DNA from: CAZIAK01 sp964537035
GTDB lineage: Bacteria > Planctomycetota > B15-G4
Length of the DNA stretch: 64,000 bases
Assembly: GCA_964537035.1 (NCBI GenBank)
Contig: CAZIAK010000022.1
Location: forward strand, 14,821 to 78,820
Reading direction: 5' to 3'
Position 1 is the first letter of the stretch; the number at the start of each line of letters is the position of its first letter. The translations under genes were made by a program, and so were the position numbers. Shown one piece after another: positions 1 to 8,768 of the stretch. A model generated the notes under the pieces. It was not told where the DNA came from. It did not search any database and worked only from the letters and a program-made list of their open reading frames with translations.

Positions 1-560
1 ACCTGAACGGCAATGGCATCCCGGATGAGTGCGAGGCGGATTGCAACGGCAACGGCGCCCCGGACGACTTCGACATCTCTGTGGGCACGAGCCAGGACTG
101 CAACGGCAACGGCGTGCCCGACGAGTGCGACATCGCCATGGGCACCAGCCTCGATCTGGACGGCAACGGCACCCCGGATGAGTGTCAGGGCCTCTGGACC
201 GATCTGGGCAACGGCCTGGCGGGGAGCGCCGGCGTGCCCCTGCTCGTGGGTGACGGCACGTTGATCGGCGGCGATCCCACCACCCTGACCTTGAGCAACG
301 CCCTGCCCGGAGCCCTGTCCCACTTCGTCTTCGGCTTCTCTGCGATCTTCGCCCCGCTGAAGGGCGGCGTGCTCGTGCCCGCGCCAGACCTGCTGGTCTC
401 GGGCATCCCCACGGATGGTCTGGGTCAGGTCGTTTTGGCCACCACCTGGCCCACGGGCCTTCCCGCAGGCATCGCCACCTACTACCAGTTCTGGGTCACG
501 GACCCGGCCGGTCCCCAGGGCTTCTCTGCATCGAACGGCGTGTCAGCCACGACCCCGTAG
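1..560 (+). CDS. Secreted repeat protein, C-terminal part (5' end outside window)
   Basis: Only the C-terminal 185 residues are present; the reading frame is open from base 3 and stops at 558-560. The first 60 residues hold three or four short repeats built on C-N-G-N-G-x-P-D-E-C, like the calcium-binding-style D/N-rich repeats common in planctomycete exported proteins. The rest is a compact domain starting at the 'LGNGLAG' motif, with a 'PLKGGVLVP' core and an 'ASNGV' end. The same tail closes the cytochrome at 33855-36290 and the protein at 62843. I infer an exported or surface-attached protein; the tail may be a sorting or anchoring signal, but I cannot assign its function. The next gene is convergent. 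Confidence 0.85.
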   Translation, partial: LNGNGIPDECEADCNGNGAPDDFDISVGTSQDCNGNGVPDECDIAMGTSLDLDGNGTPDECQGLWTDLGNGLAGSAGVPLLVGDGTLIGGDPTTLTLSNALPGALSHFVFGFSAIFAPLKGGVLVPAPDLLVSGIPTDGLGQVVLATTWPTGLPAGIATYYQFWVTDPAGPQGFSASNGVSATTP

Positions 561-672
561 GCTCCGAGCATGGGGGTCAGCGGCCCTCACGATCGTCACG
601 ATCGTCACCAGCGTCACCAGCGTCTGCCAGCTTGCACCAGACGTGCGGCCCGGCGTTCAGGCCGGGGGCGGC

Positions 673-957
673 TCAGATGCCCATGGCGCTGAGGGCTTCG
701 GCGACCTGGGTGACCGCCGCGGTCAGCCGTGGGTAGCTGGTCTCGAAGTCGTTGGTGGCGGTGGACAGGCGGGCAGCCAGGGTGTCGTCCTGGGTGGCGG
801 CGCCGTCAGGGCCAGCGGCGGCCCGGTCGCTGAGCAGCTTGGTGATGTCGGCCAGGACATCCGCCAGCATGTTGGTGGTCTCGCCGTCGAGCTCAGGGTG
901 GGCGGCCAGCTCTTCGTGAAGGTGCGCCAGGGTGTCGCGGAGTCTTTGATCGGGCAT
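673..957 (-). CDS. DUF4404 family small helical protein
   Basis: A 94-residue, Ala/Leu-rich, predicted all-helical protein starting MPDQRLRDTLAHLHEEL. Its layout (an N-terminal 'L..LH.EL' helix, then 'L..VL.DI..LL', then a long helix) matches the DUF4404 family as I know it, and its length is typical. There is no signal peptide or membrane segment, so it should be cytoplasmic. The reading frame stays open upstream, but the ATG at 957 fits the family start best; upstream sequence reads as low-complexity Arg/Gly. It is divergent from the amidohydrolase at 1134 and convergent with the preceding gene. The function of the family is unknown. Confidence 0.7.
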   Translation of the reverse strand: MPDQRLRDTLAHLHEELAAHPELDGETTNMLADVLADITKLLSDRAAAGPDGAATQDDTLAARLSTATNDFETSYPRLTAAVTQVAEALSAMGI

Positions 958-1133
958 GGTCGGGTGCGTTCCGGTGGGCGATCTTCGGGTGCGTGCTCCC
1001 ATGGTAGGTCGCGGCGCCGTGGGCCACCAGTGCGGGGCCGCCGCTCGGGCAGTGGGGGCGGGCGGCGGCGAACGTGTACCGTGGTGCGCGCCCGACGGTC
1101 CCACGCCGACCGCCCCTTGGAGACCACCCTGCC

Positions 1134-2258
1134 ATGAAGCCCATCCACCCTCGTGCCTTCGCCTTCGACGTTTGTCTGCTCGCCGCGCTGACCCTTGGGT
1201 CTCAGCCGATCTTCGGCCAGTCCATGGACTTCGAACTCTATGACCCGCCGTCGACGCTCGTGGTCCCAGAACATCAGGTGGTGGCTGCCCGCTACCCGTT
1301 CGTGGACGTGCACAACCATCAATGGTCCATGGCCACACAAGACCTGGACGCGCTGGCCGCCGAGATGGACGAGCTGAACATGGCCGTAATGGTCAATCTG
1401 AGCGGGCGCAGTGGCGACGGCAGCGAGGCCACATTGCTCAAGAGTCTGGCCAACGTGAAGGCCAACCAGCCCAGCCGCTTTCTGGTCTTCACCAACATCT
1501 CCTTCGAGGGCATCGACGATCCCGGGTGGGGGGAGCGCACGGCCCAGCAGGTGCGCTCCGACGTGGCGGCGGGTGCGGCGGGGCTGAAGATCTACAAGAA
1601 CCTGGGCCTGACCACCACGGACGCCAGCGGTGAGCGGGTGGCGGTGGACGACCCGCGCATCGACCCCGTGTGGGCGGCCTGCGGCGAGCTGGGCGTGCCC
1701 GTGCTGATCCACTCTGGCGAGCCCGCCGCGTTCTGGTTGCCACGTGACGAGCACAACGAGCGCTGGCTCGAGCTCAAGCAGAAGCCCGGTCGCTACCGGG
1801 ACCCGGCCCTGTTTCCCTCGTGGGAGCAGGTCATGGGCGAGCACTGGAACCTCTTCGCCAAGCACCCGCAGACCCGCTTCATCAGCGCCCACATGGGCTG
1901 GCTGGCCAACGACCTGCAGCGCCTGGGCGACCTGCTCGACGCCCACCCGAATGTGAGCACCGAGATCGGCGCGGTGCTGGCCGAGCTGGGCCGCCAGCCG
2001 CGCTTCGCCCACGAGTGGTTCGTCGCCCATCAGGACCAGGTGCTGTTCGGCAAGGACACCTGGACCCCGGAGGAGTACTTCGTCTACTTCCGCTGCCTGG
2101 AGACCGACGACGACTACATCCGCTACTATCGCCGGCGCCACGCCTTCTGGCGCCTGTATGGTCTCGACCTGCCCGACGCCGTGTTGCGCAAGGTCTACTA
2201 TGGCAACGCCTTGCGGCTCTTCCCGCAGCTCGACCGATCGTTGTTTCCCCAGGACTGA
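1134..2258 (+). CDS. Secreted amidohydrolase (amidohydrolase_2-type TIM-barrel metal hydrolase)
   Basis: 374 residues. The N-terminus has a hydrophobic stretch ending in 'GQ', read as a Sec signal peptide, so it should act outside the cytoplasm. The first metal-binding motif is VDVHNH (His60 and His62). Further conserved pieces are 'LIHSGEP' on a mid-barrel strand, 'FISAHMGW', and 'LFGKDTW' with the C-terminal catalytic Asp. This order is that of the amidohydrolase_2 family (PF04909), whose members hydrolyse or decarboxylate small carboxylated substrates. The substrate cannot be told. ATG 1134 is chosen because the signal peptide begins there. The M1 peptidase follows 6 bases later and is probably co-transcribed. 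Confidence 0.85.
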   Translation: MKPIHPRAFAFDVCLLAALTLGSQPIFGQSMDFELYDPPSTLVVPEHQVVAARYPFVDVHNHQWSMATQDLDALAAEMDELNMAVMVNLSGRSGDGSEATLLKSLANVKANQPSRFLVFTNISFEGIDDPGWGERTAQQVRSDVAAGAAGLKIYKNLGLTTTDASGERVAVDDPRIDPVWAACGELGVPVLIHSGEPAAFWLPRDEHNERWLELKQKPGRYRDPALFPSWEQVMGEHWNLFAKHPQTRFISAHMGWLANDLQRLGDLLDAHPNVSTEIGAVLAELGRQPRFAHEWFVAHQDQVLFGKDTWTPEEYFVYFRCLETDDDYIRYYRRRHAFWRLYGLDLPDAVLRKVYYGNALRLFPQLDRSLFPQD

Positions 2259-2264
2259 CGTCTC

Positions 2265-3647
2265 ATGACCCGCGCGACCTCTGCAGCTCTTGTGCTCGTT
2301 CTGGCCACGGCCTGTGCTTCGAGCGCTGCTCGCCACGGCGCCGCCGGCCTCGGTGACAGCTACTACCCTGGCCTGGGCAATGGCGGCTACGACGTGCAGC
2401 ACTACGGGCTGACCCTGATCATTGACCCGCCCAGCAATCACCTCGATGGCGTCGCCCTGATCGAGGCCGTGGCCACCCATGAGCTGCTGTCCTTTCACCT
2501 CGACCTGTGGCAGCTCACGGTGGAGTCCGTCGAGGTCAACGGTGAGGCCGCGGAGTTTCAGCACGAGGGGCTGGAGCTGATCATCGCTCCGGCCAAGACC
2601 CTGCCTGCGGGGGAGTCGTTCATGGTGCGCGTGGAATACGGCGGCGAGCCGACAGGCGTCCCCTCAGAGGCCATGCCCATGCCGGAAGGGCTGGGCGGGA
2701 TGGGCTGGATGCTCCACGGTGAGAACATCTACGTGGTCAGCGAGCCCAACGGCGCGCCGTCGTTCGTGCCCTGCAACGACCACCCCCTCGACAAGGCCAC
2801 CTGGTCGTTGCGCATCGCAGTGCCCGAGCCCTGGGTGGCGGTGTCGAACGGCGTGCCTGAGCCTGTGGTGGACCGAGGCGGTCGGCGCCTCTTCGTCTGG
2901 AACGCCAGCGACCCCATGGCGCCGTACCTGGTGACCCTGGCCATTGCGCCGTTCGAGGTCGAAGAGACCTGGCTCACGCCTGAGTTCGCTGTGCGCAACT
3001 ACTGGCTGCCTGAGATGGCCGAGGAGGGGCGTGAGGGCATGGCTCGCACGGCTGACATCCTTGCCTACTTCTCGGAGATCTTTGGCCCCTATCCCTTCGA
3101 GTCCTACGGGGCGATCGTCACCGACGCGCCCATCCCCGGCGCGCTCGAGACCCAGACCATCCCCATCTACGGAAAGGGCGCGGCCAACGAGTCCGTGCTG
3201 GCCCACGAGATGGCCCACCAGTGGTTCGGCAACTGCGTGGCCGTCAGCGATTGGAGCGACCTCTGGCTGAGCGAGGGCTTCGCCACCTACGCCTCGTGGC
3301 TCTGGGCCGCCCACGACCAGGGGCAGCCGGTGCTCGGTGATCGGGCGGAGCGCATGGCGAGCGTGGTCGAGTCAGGCCGCTTTGGCTCGCCCACGGATCC
3401 GGGAGCGGACAACCTGTTCTCGCCCGGTATCTACGTGGGCGGCGCCTGGGTGCTGAAAGAGCTGCATGAAGAGGTGGGCGACGACACGTTCTTCGAGATC
3501 TTGCGCACCTGGGTCGAGCGCTTCCATGACGGCAACGCGACCACGGAGGATTTCATCGCCCTGGCCAGCGAGGTCAGCGGCAGCGATCAGCGGCCACTGC
3601 TGGAGACGTGGCTCTACCCGGAGCCTCCCGCGGCAGCAGACGGCTGA
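2265..3647 (+). CDS. M1-family zinc metallopeptidase, lipoprotein
   Basis: 460 residues. The first 17 residues form a lipoprotein signal with lipobox LATAC, so the enzyme is probably membrane-tethered on the periplasmic side. The zinc site is complete: HEMAH at about 314-318, followed 18 residues later by Glu337 in 'LWLSEGFATY', the HExxH-x18-E pattern of M1 aminopeptidases (gluzincins). The substrate-binding GxMEN loop appears as the variant 'GALET'. The protein is short for the family: an N-terminal beta-saddle and catalytic domain are present, while the C-terminal armadillo domain of full-size aminopeptidase N is missing. It shares its last 34 bases with the convergent symporter gene. Peptidase function is well supported; the specificity is unknown. 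Confidence 0.9.
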   Translation: MTRATSAALVLVLATACASSAARHGAAGLGDSYYPGLGNGGYDVQHYGLTLIIDPPSNHLDGVALIEAVATHELLSFHLDLWQLTVESVEVNGEAAEFQHEGLELIIAPAKTLPAGESFMVRVEYGGEPTGVPSEAMPMPEGLGGMGWMLHGENIYVVSEPNGAPSFVPCNDHPLDKATWSLRIAVPEPWVAVSNGVPEPVVDRGGRRLFVWNASDPMAPYLVTLAIAPFEVEETWLTPEFAVRNYWLPEMAEEGREGMARTADILAYFSEIFGPYPFESYGAIVTDAPIPGALETQTIPIYGKGAANESVLAHEMAHQWFGNCVAVSDWSDLWLSEGFATYASWLWAAHDQGQPVLGDRAERMASVVESGRFGSPTDPGADNLFSPGIYVGGAWVLKELHEEVGDDTFFEILRTWVERFHDGNATTEDFIALASEVSGSDQRPLLETWLYPEPPAAADG

Positions 3648-5386
3648 TCGCCCGTACGGCGAGACACCAGGACGCCGACCACCACCACCACGCCACAGGC
3701 GATCGGGTTGAGCCAGAGCCAGGCGATGTCCTGGCCAGCGGCCCAGGCCACCGAGGCCATGCCGGCGAGGAGTCCGCAGAAGGCGCCGTGCCCGTTGGCG
3801 GAGGGGACCGCGAGGGCCAGCACGAAGACGCCCAGCAGCGAGCCGTAGAAATAGCTGCCCACGGTGTTCACTGCTTCGATGGCTGAGCCCAGCTCGGCGG
3901 CTTTCAGCGCGAACAGGCCGGCCAGCAAGCCCCACAGGGCGGTGAACCAGCGGGAGGCCGTGACCGCCTGGACATCGCTGGCGCCGGCGCCCGGGCCTTG
4001 CCACCAGACGTCGACCACGGACGTGGTGGCCAGGGCGTTCAGCTCGCTGTCCATGCTCGACATGGCGGCGGCGAAGAAGGCGGCCACGAGCAGGCCCACG
4101 ATGCCCACGGGCAGGAAGCGAATGACGAAGTAGGGAAACACGTGGTTGGTGTCGTCGTAGCCTCGCTCTGGTCGGTGCGCGCGCACCAGCTCGGCGCCGT
4201 CACGGCGCAGGTCGCGCACGGTCTGGTCGGCCGCGAGGTACTTCGCTTGCAACGGCGTCACCGCGCTGGCCGCAGCGGGAGAGTCAGGGGGAGTGACGGG
4301 CTCGCCAGCGAGAGGCGCAGCGCCCGACGAGGCGACGCCACCCTGCTGCTCGGCGATGAGCGCCCGGGCGGCCGTCTCGCGAACGGACAGGGCGGCTTCG
4401 TGCTGCTGCTCGAGTGCCATGAGCGCCGCCTCGCCGCCTCCTGCGATGACAGCGGAGCGTCCATCCCCATCAAAGAGCAGCGGCGGGCGCACGAACTGGA
4501 AGACCACGAAGAGCGTCACCCCCAGAAACAGCACGAACAGCTGCACGGGGATCTTGGCCGCCGCGTTCATGAACAGGGCCTTCTGCCCTTCCTTCACTGA
4601 GCGCGTGGCGAGCAGCCGTTGCACCTGGCTCTGGTCGCAGCCGAAGTAGGCCAAGAACAGGAACGTGCCGCCGAGCAGGCCCGACCAGACCGTGTATTTC
4701 TCTGCGGGGTCGAAGGACCAGTCGAGCAGCTGCATGTGTCCCGTGGCTTCGGCCAGGGGCAGGGCGTCAGAGAGCGCGATGCCTTCGGGCAATTCGCCCG
4801 TCATGCGCCACAGGCACAAGCCGAGCCCGCCGAGGATCAGCACCATCTGCACCACGTCGGTGAAGATCACCGCGCGGATGCCGCCGACCATTGTGTAGGC
4901 CACGGCCACCACGGTCATGACGGCGATGGTCGAGGGCAGGCTCCAGTCGAGCAGCATCGAGAGCACGACCGCCGGGGCGTAGACCACGACGCCGAGAGCG
5001 AGCCCGCGCGAGAGCAGAAACAAGATCGCCGTGAGCAGGCGGGTCTTGCCATCGAAGCGCTGGCCCAGCCACTCGTAGGCGGTGAACACGCCCGCGCGGC
5101 GGTAGGCCGGCAGCAGGGTGAAGGCCAGGATGACCATGGCCACGGGCAGCCCGAGGTAGAACTGCACGAAGCCCATGCCGTCGGCGTAGGCCTTGCCCGT
5201 GGTGCCGATGAACGTGATCGCGCTGGCCTGGGTGGCCATGACCGACAAGCCTACCGCCAGCCAGCCCACGGACCGATCGGCCACGAAGTACCCGGCGGCG
5301 CTGCGGCTGCGCCGGGCGGTCCATGCACCGAGCCCCAGGATGGTGGCCAGGTAGACGCCGAAGACAGCCCAGTCGAGACCTCCCAT
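3614..5386 (-). CDS. Sodium:solute symporter (SSS family)
   Basis: 590 residues with about 13 predicted membrane helices. Family features are the start 'WAVFGVYLATILGLGAW', the 'SRSAAGYFVADRSVGW' loop after helix 1, 'GGIRAVIFTDVVQM' and 'GCDQSQVQRLLATRS'. These place it in the SSS (SLC5) family, which imports sugars, amino acids or organic acids with Na+. An Ala/Glu/Gln-rich insert of about 100 residues, likely a coiled-coil loop, lies between membrane helices around 300-400 and makes it longer than usual. The substrate is unknown. It starts 9 bases after the NYN-domain gene and is probably in its operon. Its 3' end overlaps the convergent peptidase gene by 34 bases. Confidence 0.93.
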   Translation of the reverse strand: MGGLDWAVFGVYLATILGLGAWTARRSRSAAGYFVADRSVGWLAVGLSVMATQASAITFIGTTGKAYADGMGFVQFYLGLPVAMVILAFTLLPAYRRAGVFTAYEWLGQRFDGKTRLLTAILFLLSRGLALGVVVYAPAVVLSMLLDWSLPSTIAVMTVVAVAYTMVGGIRAVIFTDVVQMVLILGGLGLCLWRMTGELPEGIALSDALPLAEATGHMQLLDWSFDPAEKYTVWSGLLGGTFLFLAYFGCDQSQVQRLLATRSVKEGQKALFMNAAAKIPVQLFVLFLGVTLFVVFQFVRPPLLFDGDGRSAVIAGGGEAALMALEQQHEAALSVRETAARALIAEQQGGVASSGAAPLAGEPVTPPDSPAAASAVTPLQAKYLAADQTVRDLRRDGAELVRAHRPERGYDDTNHVFPYFVIRFLPVGIVGLLVAAFFAAAMSSMDSELNALATTSVVDVWWQGPGAGASDVQAVTASRWFTALWGLLAGLFALKAAELGSAIEAVNTVGSYFYGSLLGVFVLALAVPSANGHGAFCGLLAGMASVAWAAGQDIAWLWLNPIACGVVVVVGVLVSRRTGDQPSAAAGGSG

Positions 5387-5395
5387 GGGCGGGGG

Positions 5396-6175
5396 TCAGG
5401 CCTTCTCTTCGAGCACTTCGTCGATGACCCAGGTGCCGCTCTTGGCGTCTTTTCTCAGCTTGATCAGCTTGTGCTTCTCGGCATCTTTCAGCAGCTGGGA
5501 GAAGGTGGCGTAGCCGTGGTACTCCTCGTTGAACTGGGGCTGCTTGCGCTTCATGGTGTCTTTCAGCCGGGAGCTGTGCAGCTCACGATTCTCGCGCTGC
5601 AGGGCTCGGGCCGCGTCGAGCAGCTGGTCGAAGCCTTCGCGGGTCTTCTTGGGCAGCTTGCTGGTGCTCGTGCTCGCCGTGCGCTTCTTGCGGGGCTTGC
5701 GGGCCAGGTCGTCGTAGAAGAGAAACTCGTCGCAGGCGTCGATGAGAATACGGCTGGTCGAGTTCTTCACGCCGATGCCGATGGTGCGCTTGTCGTTCTC
5801 GCGCAGCTTGGCCACCAGGGGTGTGAAGTCGCTGTCCCCCGAGATCAGGGCGAAGGTGTCGATGTGCGGCTTGGTGTAAGAGAGCTCGAGAGCGTCGACC
5901 ACCATCTTGATGTCGGCGCTGTTCTTGCCCGTGAGCGTCGAGCCGGGCATGTCGAGCAGCTCGACTCCCGCTTCGTGAAGGGGCCGCCGGTAGTTCTCGA
6001 ACTTGGTCCAGTTCGCGTAGGCCTTCTTGACGATGATGTTGCCCTTGTCGACCAGCCGCCTGAGCACGAGTTCGATGTCAAAGGTGGCCAGCTTGGCGTC
6101 GCGGACGCCGATGGCCACGTTCTCCAGGTCGATGTAGACGGCGATGTTGCGTGAGCTGGTGTCGAGTGCCGCCAT
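5396..6175 (-). CDS. NYN-domain (PIN-like) putative ribonuclease with C-terminal winged-helix-like region
   Basis: 259 residues. Residues 10-160 form a NYN domain: the first acidic motif is 'AVYIDLENV', the middle one 'KNSADIKMVVDAL', and the last 'ALISGDSDFTPL'. These Asp residues coordinate Mg2+ in PIN/NYN nucleases. Residues 160-200 are Lys/Arg-rich. Residues 195-255, with 'YATFSQLLKDAEKHKLIKL', look like the OST-HTH/LOTUS RNA-binding fold often fused to NYN in bacteria (LabA/DUF88-type). A role in RNA cleavage or turnover is known for relatives and inferred here. It is the first gene of a likely two-gene unit with the symporter, with no clear functional link. Confidence 0.85.
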   Translation of the reverse strand: MAALDTSSRNIAVYIDLENVAIGVRDAKLATFDIELVLRRLVDKGNIIVKKAYANWTKFENYRRPLHEAGVELLDMPGSTLTGKNSADIKMVVDALELSYTKPHIDTFALISGDSDFTPLVAKLRENDKRTIGIGVKNSTSRILIDACDEFLFYDDLARKPRKKRTASTSTSKLPKKTREGFDQLLDAARALQRENRELHSSRLKDTMKRKQPQFNEEYHGYATFSQLLKDAEKHKLIKLRKDAKSGTWVIDEVLEEKA

Positions 6176-6377
6176 GAGTGCTTTGTCCGCAAAGAGCAGG
6201 AACTGGAGGCCATGAGGTTAGCTGGCGGCAGGTCTGGCCGCTAGGAAGCGCTGCTGATCGGCCTGTGCGTTCCTCACCGCGAACGCCACGAGCCCGGGCT
6301 GCGGACTGTTCGATACCATGGCTCACCTGATCAAGAAGGCTGGCGGCCATTCGCTGCGAGCCGCGACGGAGATTCTC

Positions 6378-8753
6378 ATGAAGGCAGGCCTGATCGGCTT
6401 CTTCGCTCTGGTTCTGTTGGGGGCGGTCCTGCTGATCGCAGCACCTGGGGGCTTTCTGGACGCGCTCCCCGTGCTCGCCTGGAAGTGGGGCGGATCCGCA
6501 GATATCTGGCCGCGCATCGAACACATGGACGTGGCCATCGAGTTGTCGCCCCCCGGCGGCTTCGAGGCCGAGGGGACGCTGCAGCTGTCCGGCATCGTCG
6601 ACGACCACTTCGTGCTCTTGCTCAACGAAGATCTGTCCGTGACGGACGTGTCTGCCGAGGGCACGGACGTCTCTGCAGCCAATGGCTTTGGCCTGGGCAC
6701 TCGCTACCACAGCGAGGGTCGGGTCGTGCACTTCGCCCTGGGCTCCGTGCCAGATGATGGCCGACTCGCCCTGCAGATGCAGTGGTCCGGCGAGGCAGAG
6801 CACGGCCCGGACGGCAGCGATTGGCGGGGCATCTTGCTGGTAGACGAGACCGAGGCCCGCATGTGCGAGCAGACCATCTTCTGCCCGCAGGTGCCCACGG
6901 CCACGGACGGCCCGGGCGTGCAGCGCTCCACGTTCACCTTGAGCGTCACGGCTCCGGCGGCGTGGGAGATGTACTCTCCCGGTCAACCCGTGGGTGAGCC
7001 TGAGCTCCTGGGCGACCAGCGCGTCTGGCGCTACGCCAGCGAGTTGCCGGGCCTCATCTCCATCGTGGGTGGTGTCCGTGTGCGCCACGAGATCCTCGTA
7101 GAAGATCGTCGGGTGGTGACCCTGTTGCGGGACGAACACGCCGAGCTGGCCGAGGGTTTCGCCCAGGAGGCCCACGATGTGCTCGAGGTCTTCGGCGACT
7201 GGTTCGGTACAGCCGGCGCAGGCTCCATGGGCCTCTTCGAGCAGAGCAACCGGGACGGCTACAGCTACAACTGGTTCGCCGAGGGCCTGGCAGTCTTCGA
7301 TCGAGCTGCCCTGGGTGGTGGCGTGCCCGGGCCCAAGGTGGCCCACGAGATGGCTCACCTCTGGTGGGGACAGCTGGTATCCGTCGACGGCCCCGGCGAG
7401 CGCTTTCTCACCGAGGGTCTGTCGGAAGCCAGCGCGTTGCTGTACTTCGAGCGGGGCGGGCAAGGCGTCAAGGTGCAGTGGAACCTGGACCGAGCGCGCA
7501 AGAGCACCCGAGAGCTGGCAGAGGACGGTGACAGTCTGGACCTGCGCTCGGTCGGCTTCGCCAGCTCGCGCTACAACGATCTGGCCTACCGCAAGGGCGG
7601 ACTGGTGCATCGCTACGTGCTGGGCACGTTGGGCGTGGAGCGATCGCAGCAGTTCATTCGCGCCTACCGCGATCGGGCGCAGGATGGTGTGGCCACTCTC
7701 GCAGACTGGAGGGCGGCGCTCTCCGAAGTGACGCCCCAGATGCCCGTGCCCTGGGTCGATCACGCCGGAGACTTCGAGCTGTCCCTGCACGACGTGGCCT
7801 TTGACGCCGAGCAGGGCAAGGTGACAGGCACCATTCGAGCGACCCATGTGGGCTCCGATCGAGGCATCCCCTTGGAGGCGTTGGTGGACGTCGAGGTCGT
7901 GGGCCGGGGCTTCCATGAGCGGCGCCAGGTGTTGGTGAGCGGTGAGAGCACGGCGCTTGAACTGACCCTGGAGTGGCCCGCAGCCGCTGCCCTTCCTGGC
8001 GATGCTGAGAGGCGCCTCTATTCGGTGCAGCTCGACCCCGAGCACTGGCTGCCTCTGGGCGCGGGCGGCGCGGTGGTCCTGGAGGGTCCACGCCTGGTGG
8101 CATCGTCTCCCGAGCAGGGCGCCGCCGAGGTCTCCATGGGGCTGACCACCATTGAGCTCACCTTCGATGAGCCCTTGCAACACTTCGCCGTGATCGACTA
8201 CCAGTCTCGTCGGCCCCCGCTGGACCGGGACACCCCCACGCCGTTCGTGCGCGGACTGCAGGTGGCCGACGACGGGCTGACGGTGACCCTGGAGGTGAGC
8301 CCCCTCGCGCCCGGGCGCCGCTACCAGCTGCCCTTGCGAGGCGCCTTCCGCAACGGAGACAACGCGGTCCCCGTGGACGAGTTCTTGATCTTCGAGACGG
8401 CGAAGTCGACGGACAAGACCGCCCCCGAGGTGATTCACAGCGTCCCTGCCAACGGCGTCACCGACCTGGCCGTGAGCACGACCGAGCTGACCCTGACTTT
8501 TGATGAGCCCATGATGCGCGGTTCGGGATTCGACAGCAGCGATGTGCGCGACCTGGAGAGCGACGGCTACACCAGTCCCGAGATGGACTTCGGCTTCTGG
8601 GATGACTCGGCCACGGTGCTGACCATCCCGCTGAAGGGCCTGGCACCGGGGGTGCAGTACGCCCTGCCGATCGGGCGCCCGTTGAGAGACCTGAGCGGCA
8701 ACACGGCGGCGAAGTTCGTGTACCTCTTCACCACCGAGGGGGCGATGCCGTAG
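6378..8753 (+). CDS. Membrane-anchored M1-like metallopeptidase with two C-terminal Ig-like (Big_5/SbsA-type) domains
   Basis: 791 residues from ATG 6378, which has a GGAG upstream and opens straight into a membrane anchor or signal; ATG 6318 in the same frame (811 residues) is possible but has no ribosome site. The zinc motif HEMAH is at about 323-327, followed by x18 and Glu346 in 'FLTEGLSEASALL'. This is the M1 pattern, although the rest of the catalytic domain is divergent and I find no GxMEN loop. The C-terminal 200 residues contain two repeats of the type 'P..GA.....TTIELTFDEP(L/M)', characteristic of SbsA-like Ig folds found in S-layer and exported proteins. It probably works outside the inner membrane. 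It is convergent with the next gene, 15 bases away. Confidence 0.8.
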   Translation: MKAGLIGFFALVLLGAVLLIAAPGGFLDALPVLAWKWGGSADIWPRIEHMDVAIELSPPGGFEAEGTLQLSGIVDDHFVLLLNEDLSVTDVSAEGTDVSAANGFGLGTRYHSEGRVVHFALGSVPDDGRLALQMQWSGEAEHGPDGSDWRGILLVDETEARMCEQTIFCPQVPTATDGPGVQRSTFTLSVTAPAAWEMYSPGQPVGEPELLGDQRVWRYASELPGLISIVGGVRVRHEILVEDRRVVTLLRDEHAELAEGFAQEAHDVLEVFGDWFGTAGAGSMGLFEQSNRDGYSYNWFAEGLAVFDRAALGGGVPGPKVAHEMAHLWWGQLVSVDGPGERFLTEGLSEASALLYFERGGQGVKVQWNLDRARKSTRELAEDGDSLDLRSVGFASSRYNDLAYRKGGLVHRYVLGTLGVERSQQFIRAYRDRAQDGVATLADWRAALSEVTPQMPVPWVDHAGDFELSLHDVAFDAEQGKVTGTIRATHVGSDRGIPLEALVDVEVVGRGFHERRQVLVSGESTALELTLEWPAAAALPGDAERRLYSVQLDPEHWLPLGAGGAVVLEGPRLVASSPEQGAAEVSMGLTTIELTFDEPLQHFAVIDYQSRRPPLDRDTPTPFVRGLQVADDGLTVTLEVSPLAPGRRYQLPLRGAFRNGDNAVPVDEFLIFETAKSTDKTAPEVIHSVPANGVTDLAVSTTELTLTFDEPMMRGSGFDSSDVRDLESDGYTSPEMDFGFWDDSATVLTIPLKGLAPGVQYALPIGRPLRDLSGNTAAKFVYLFTTEGAMP

Positions 8754-8768
8754 GGGTGGGATGAGAGC

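Noticed and set aside
723..2564. Long minus-strand open frame of over 600 codons opposite the amidohydrolase
   Set aside because: Only high GC keeps it open; the plus strand has a signal peptide and metal motifs, and the minus product has no recognisable domain except the DUF4404 stretch read in another frame.
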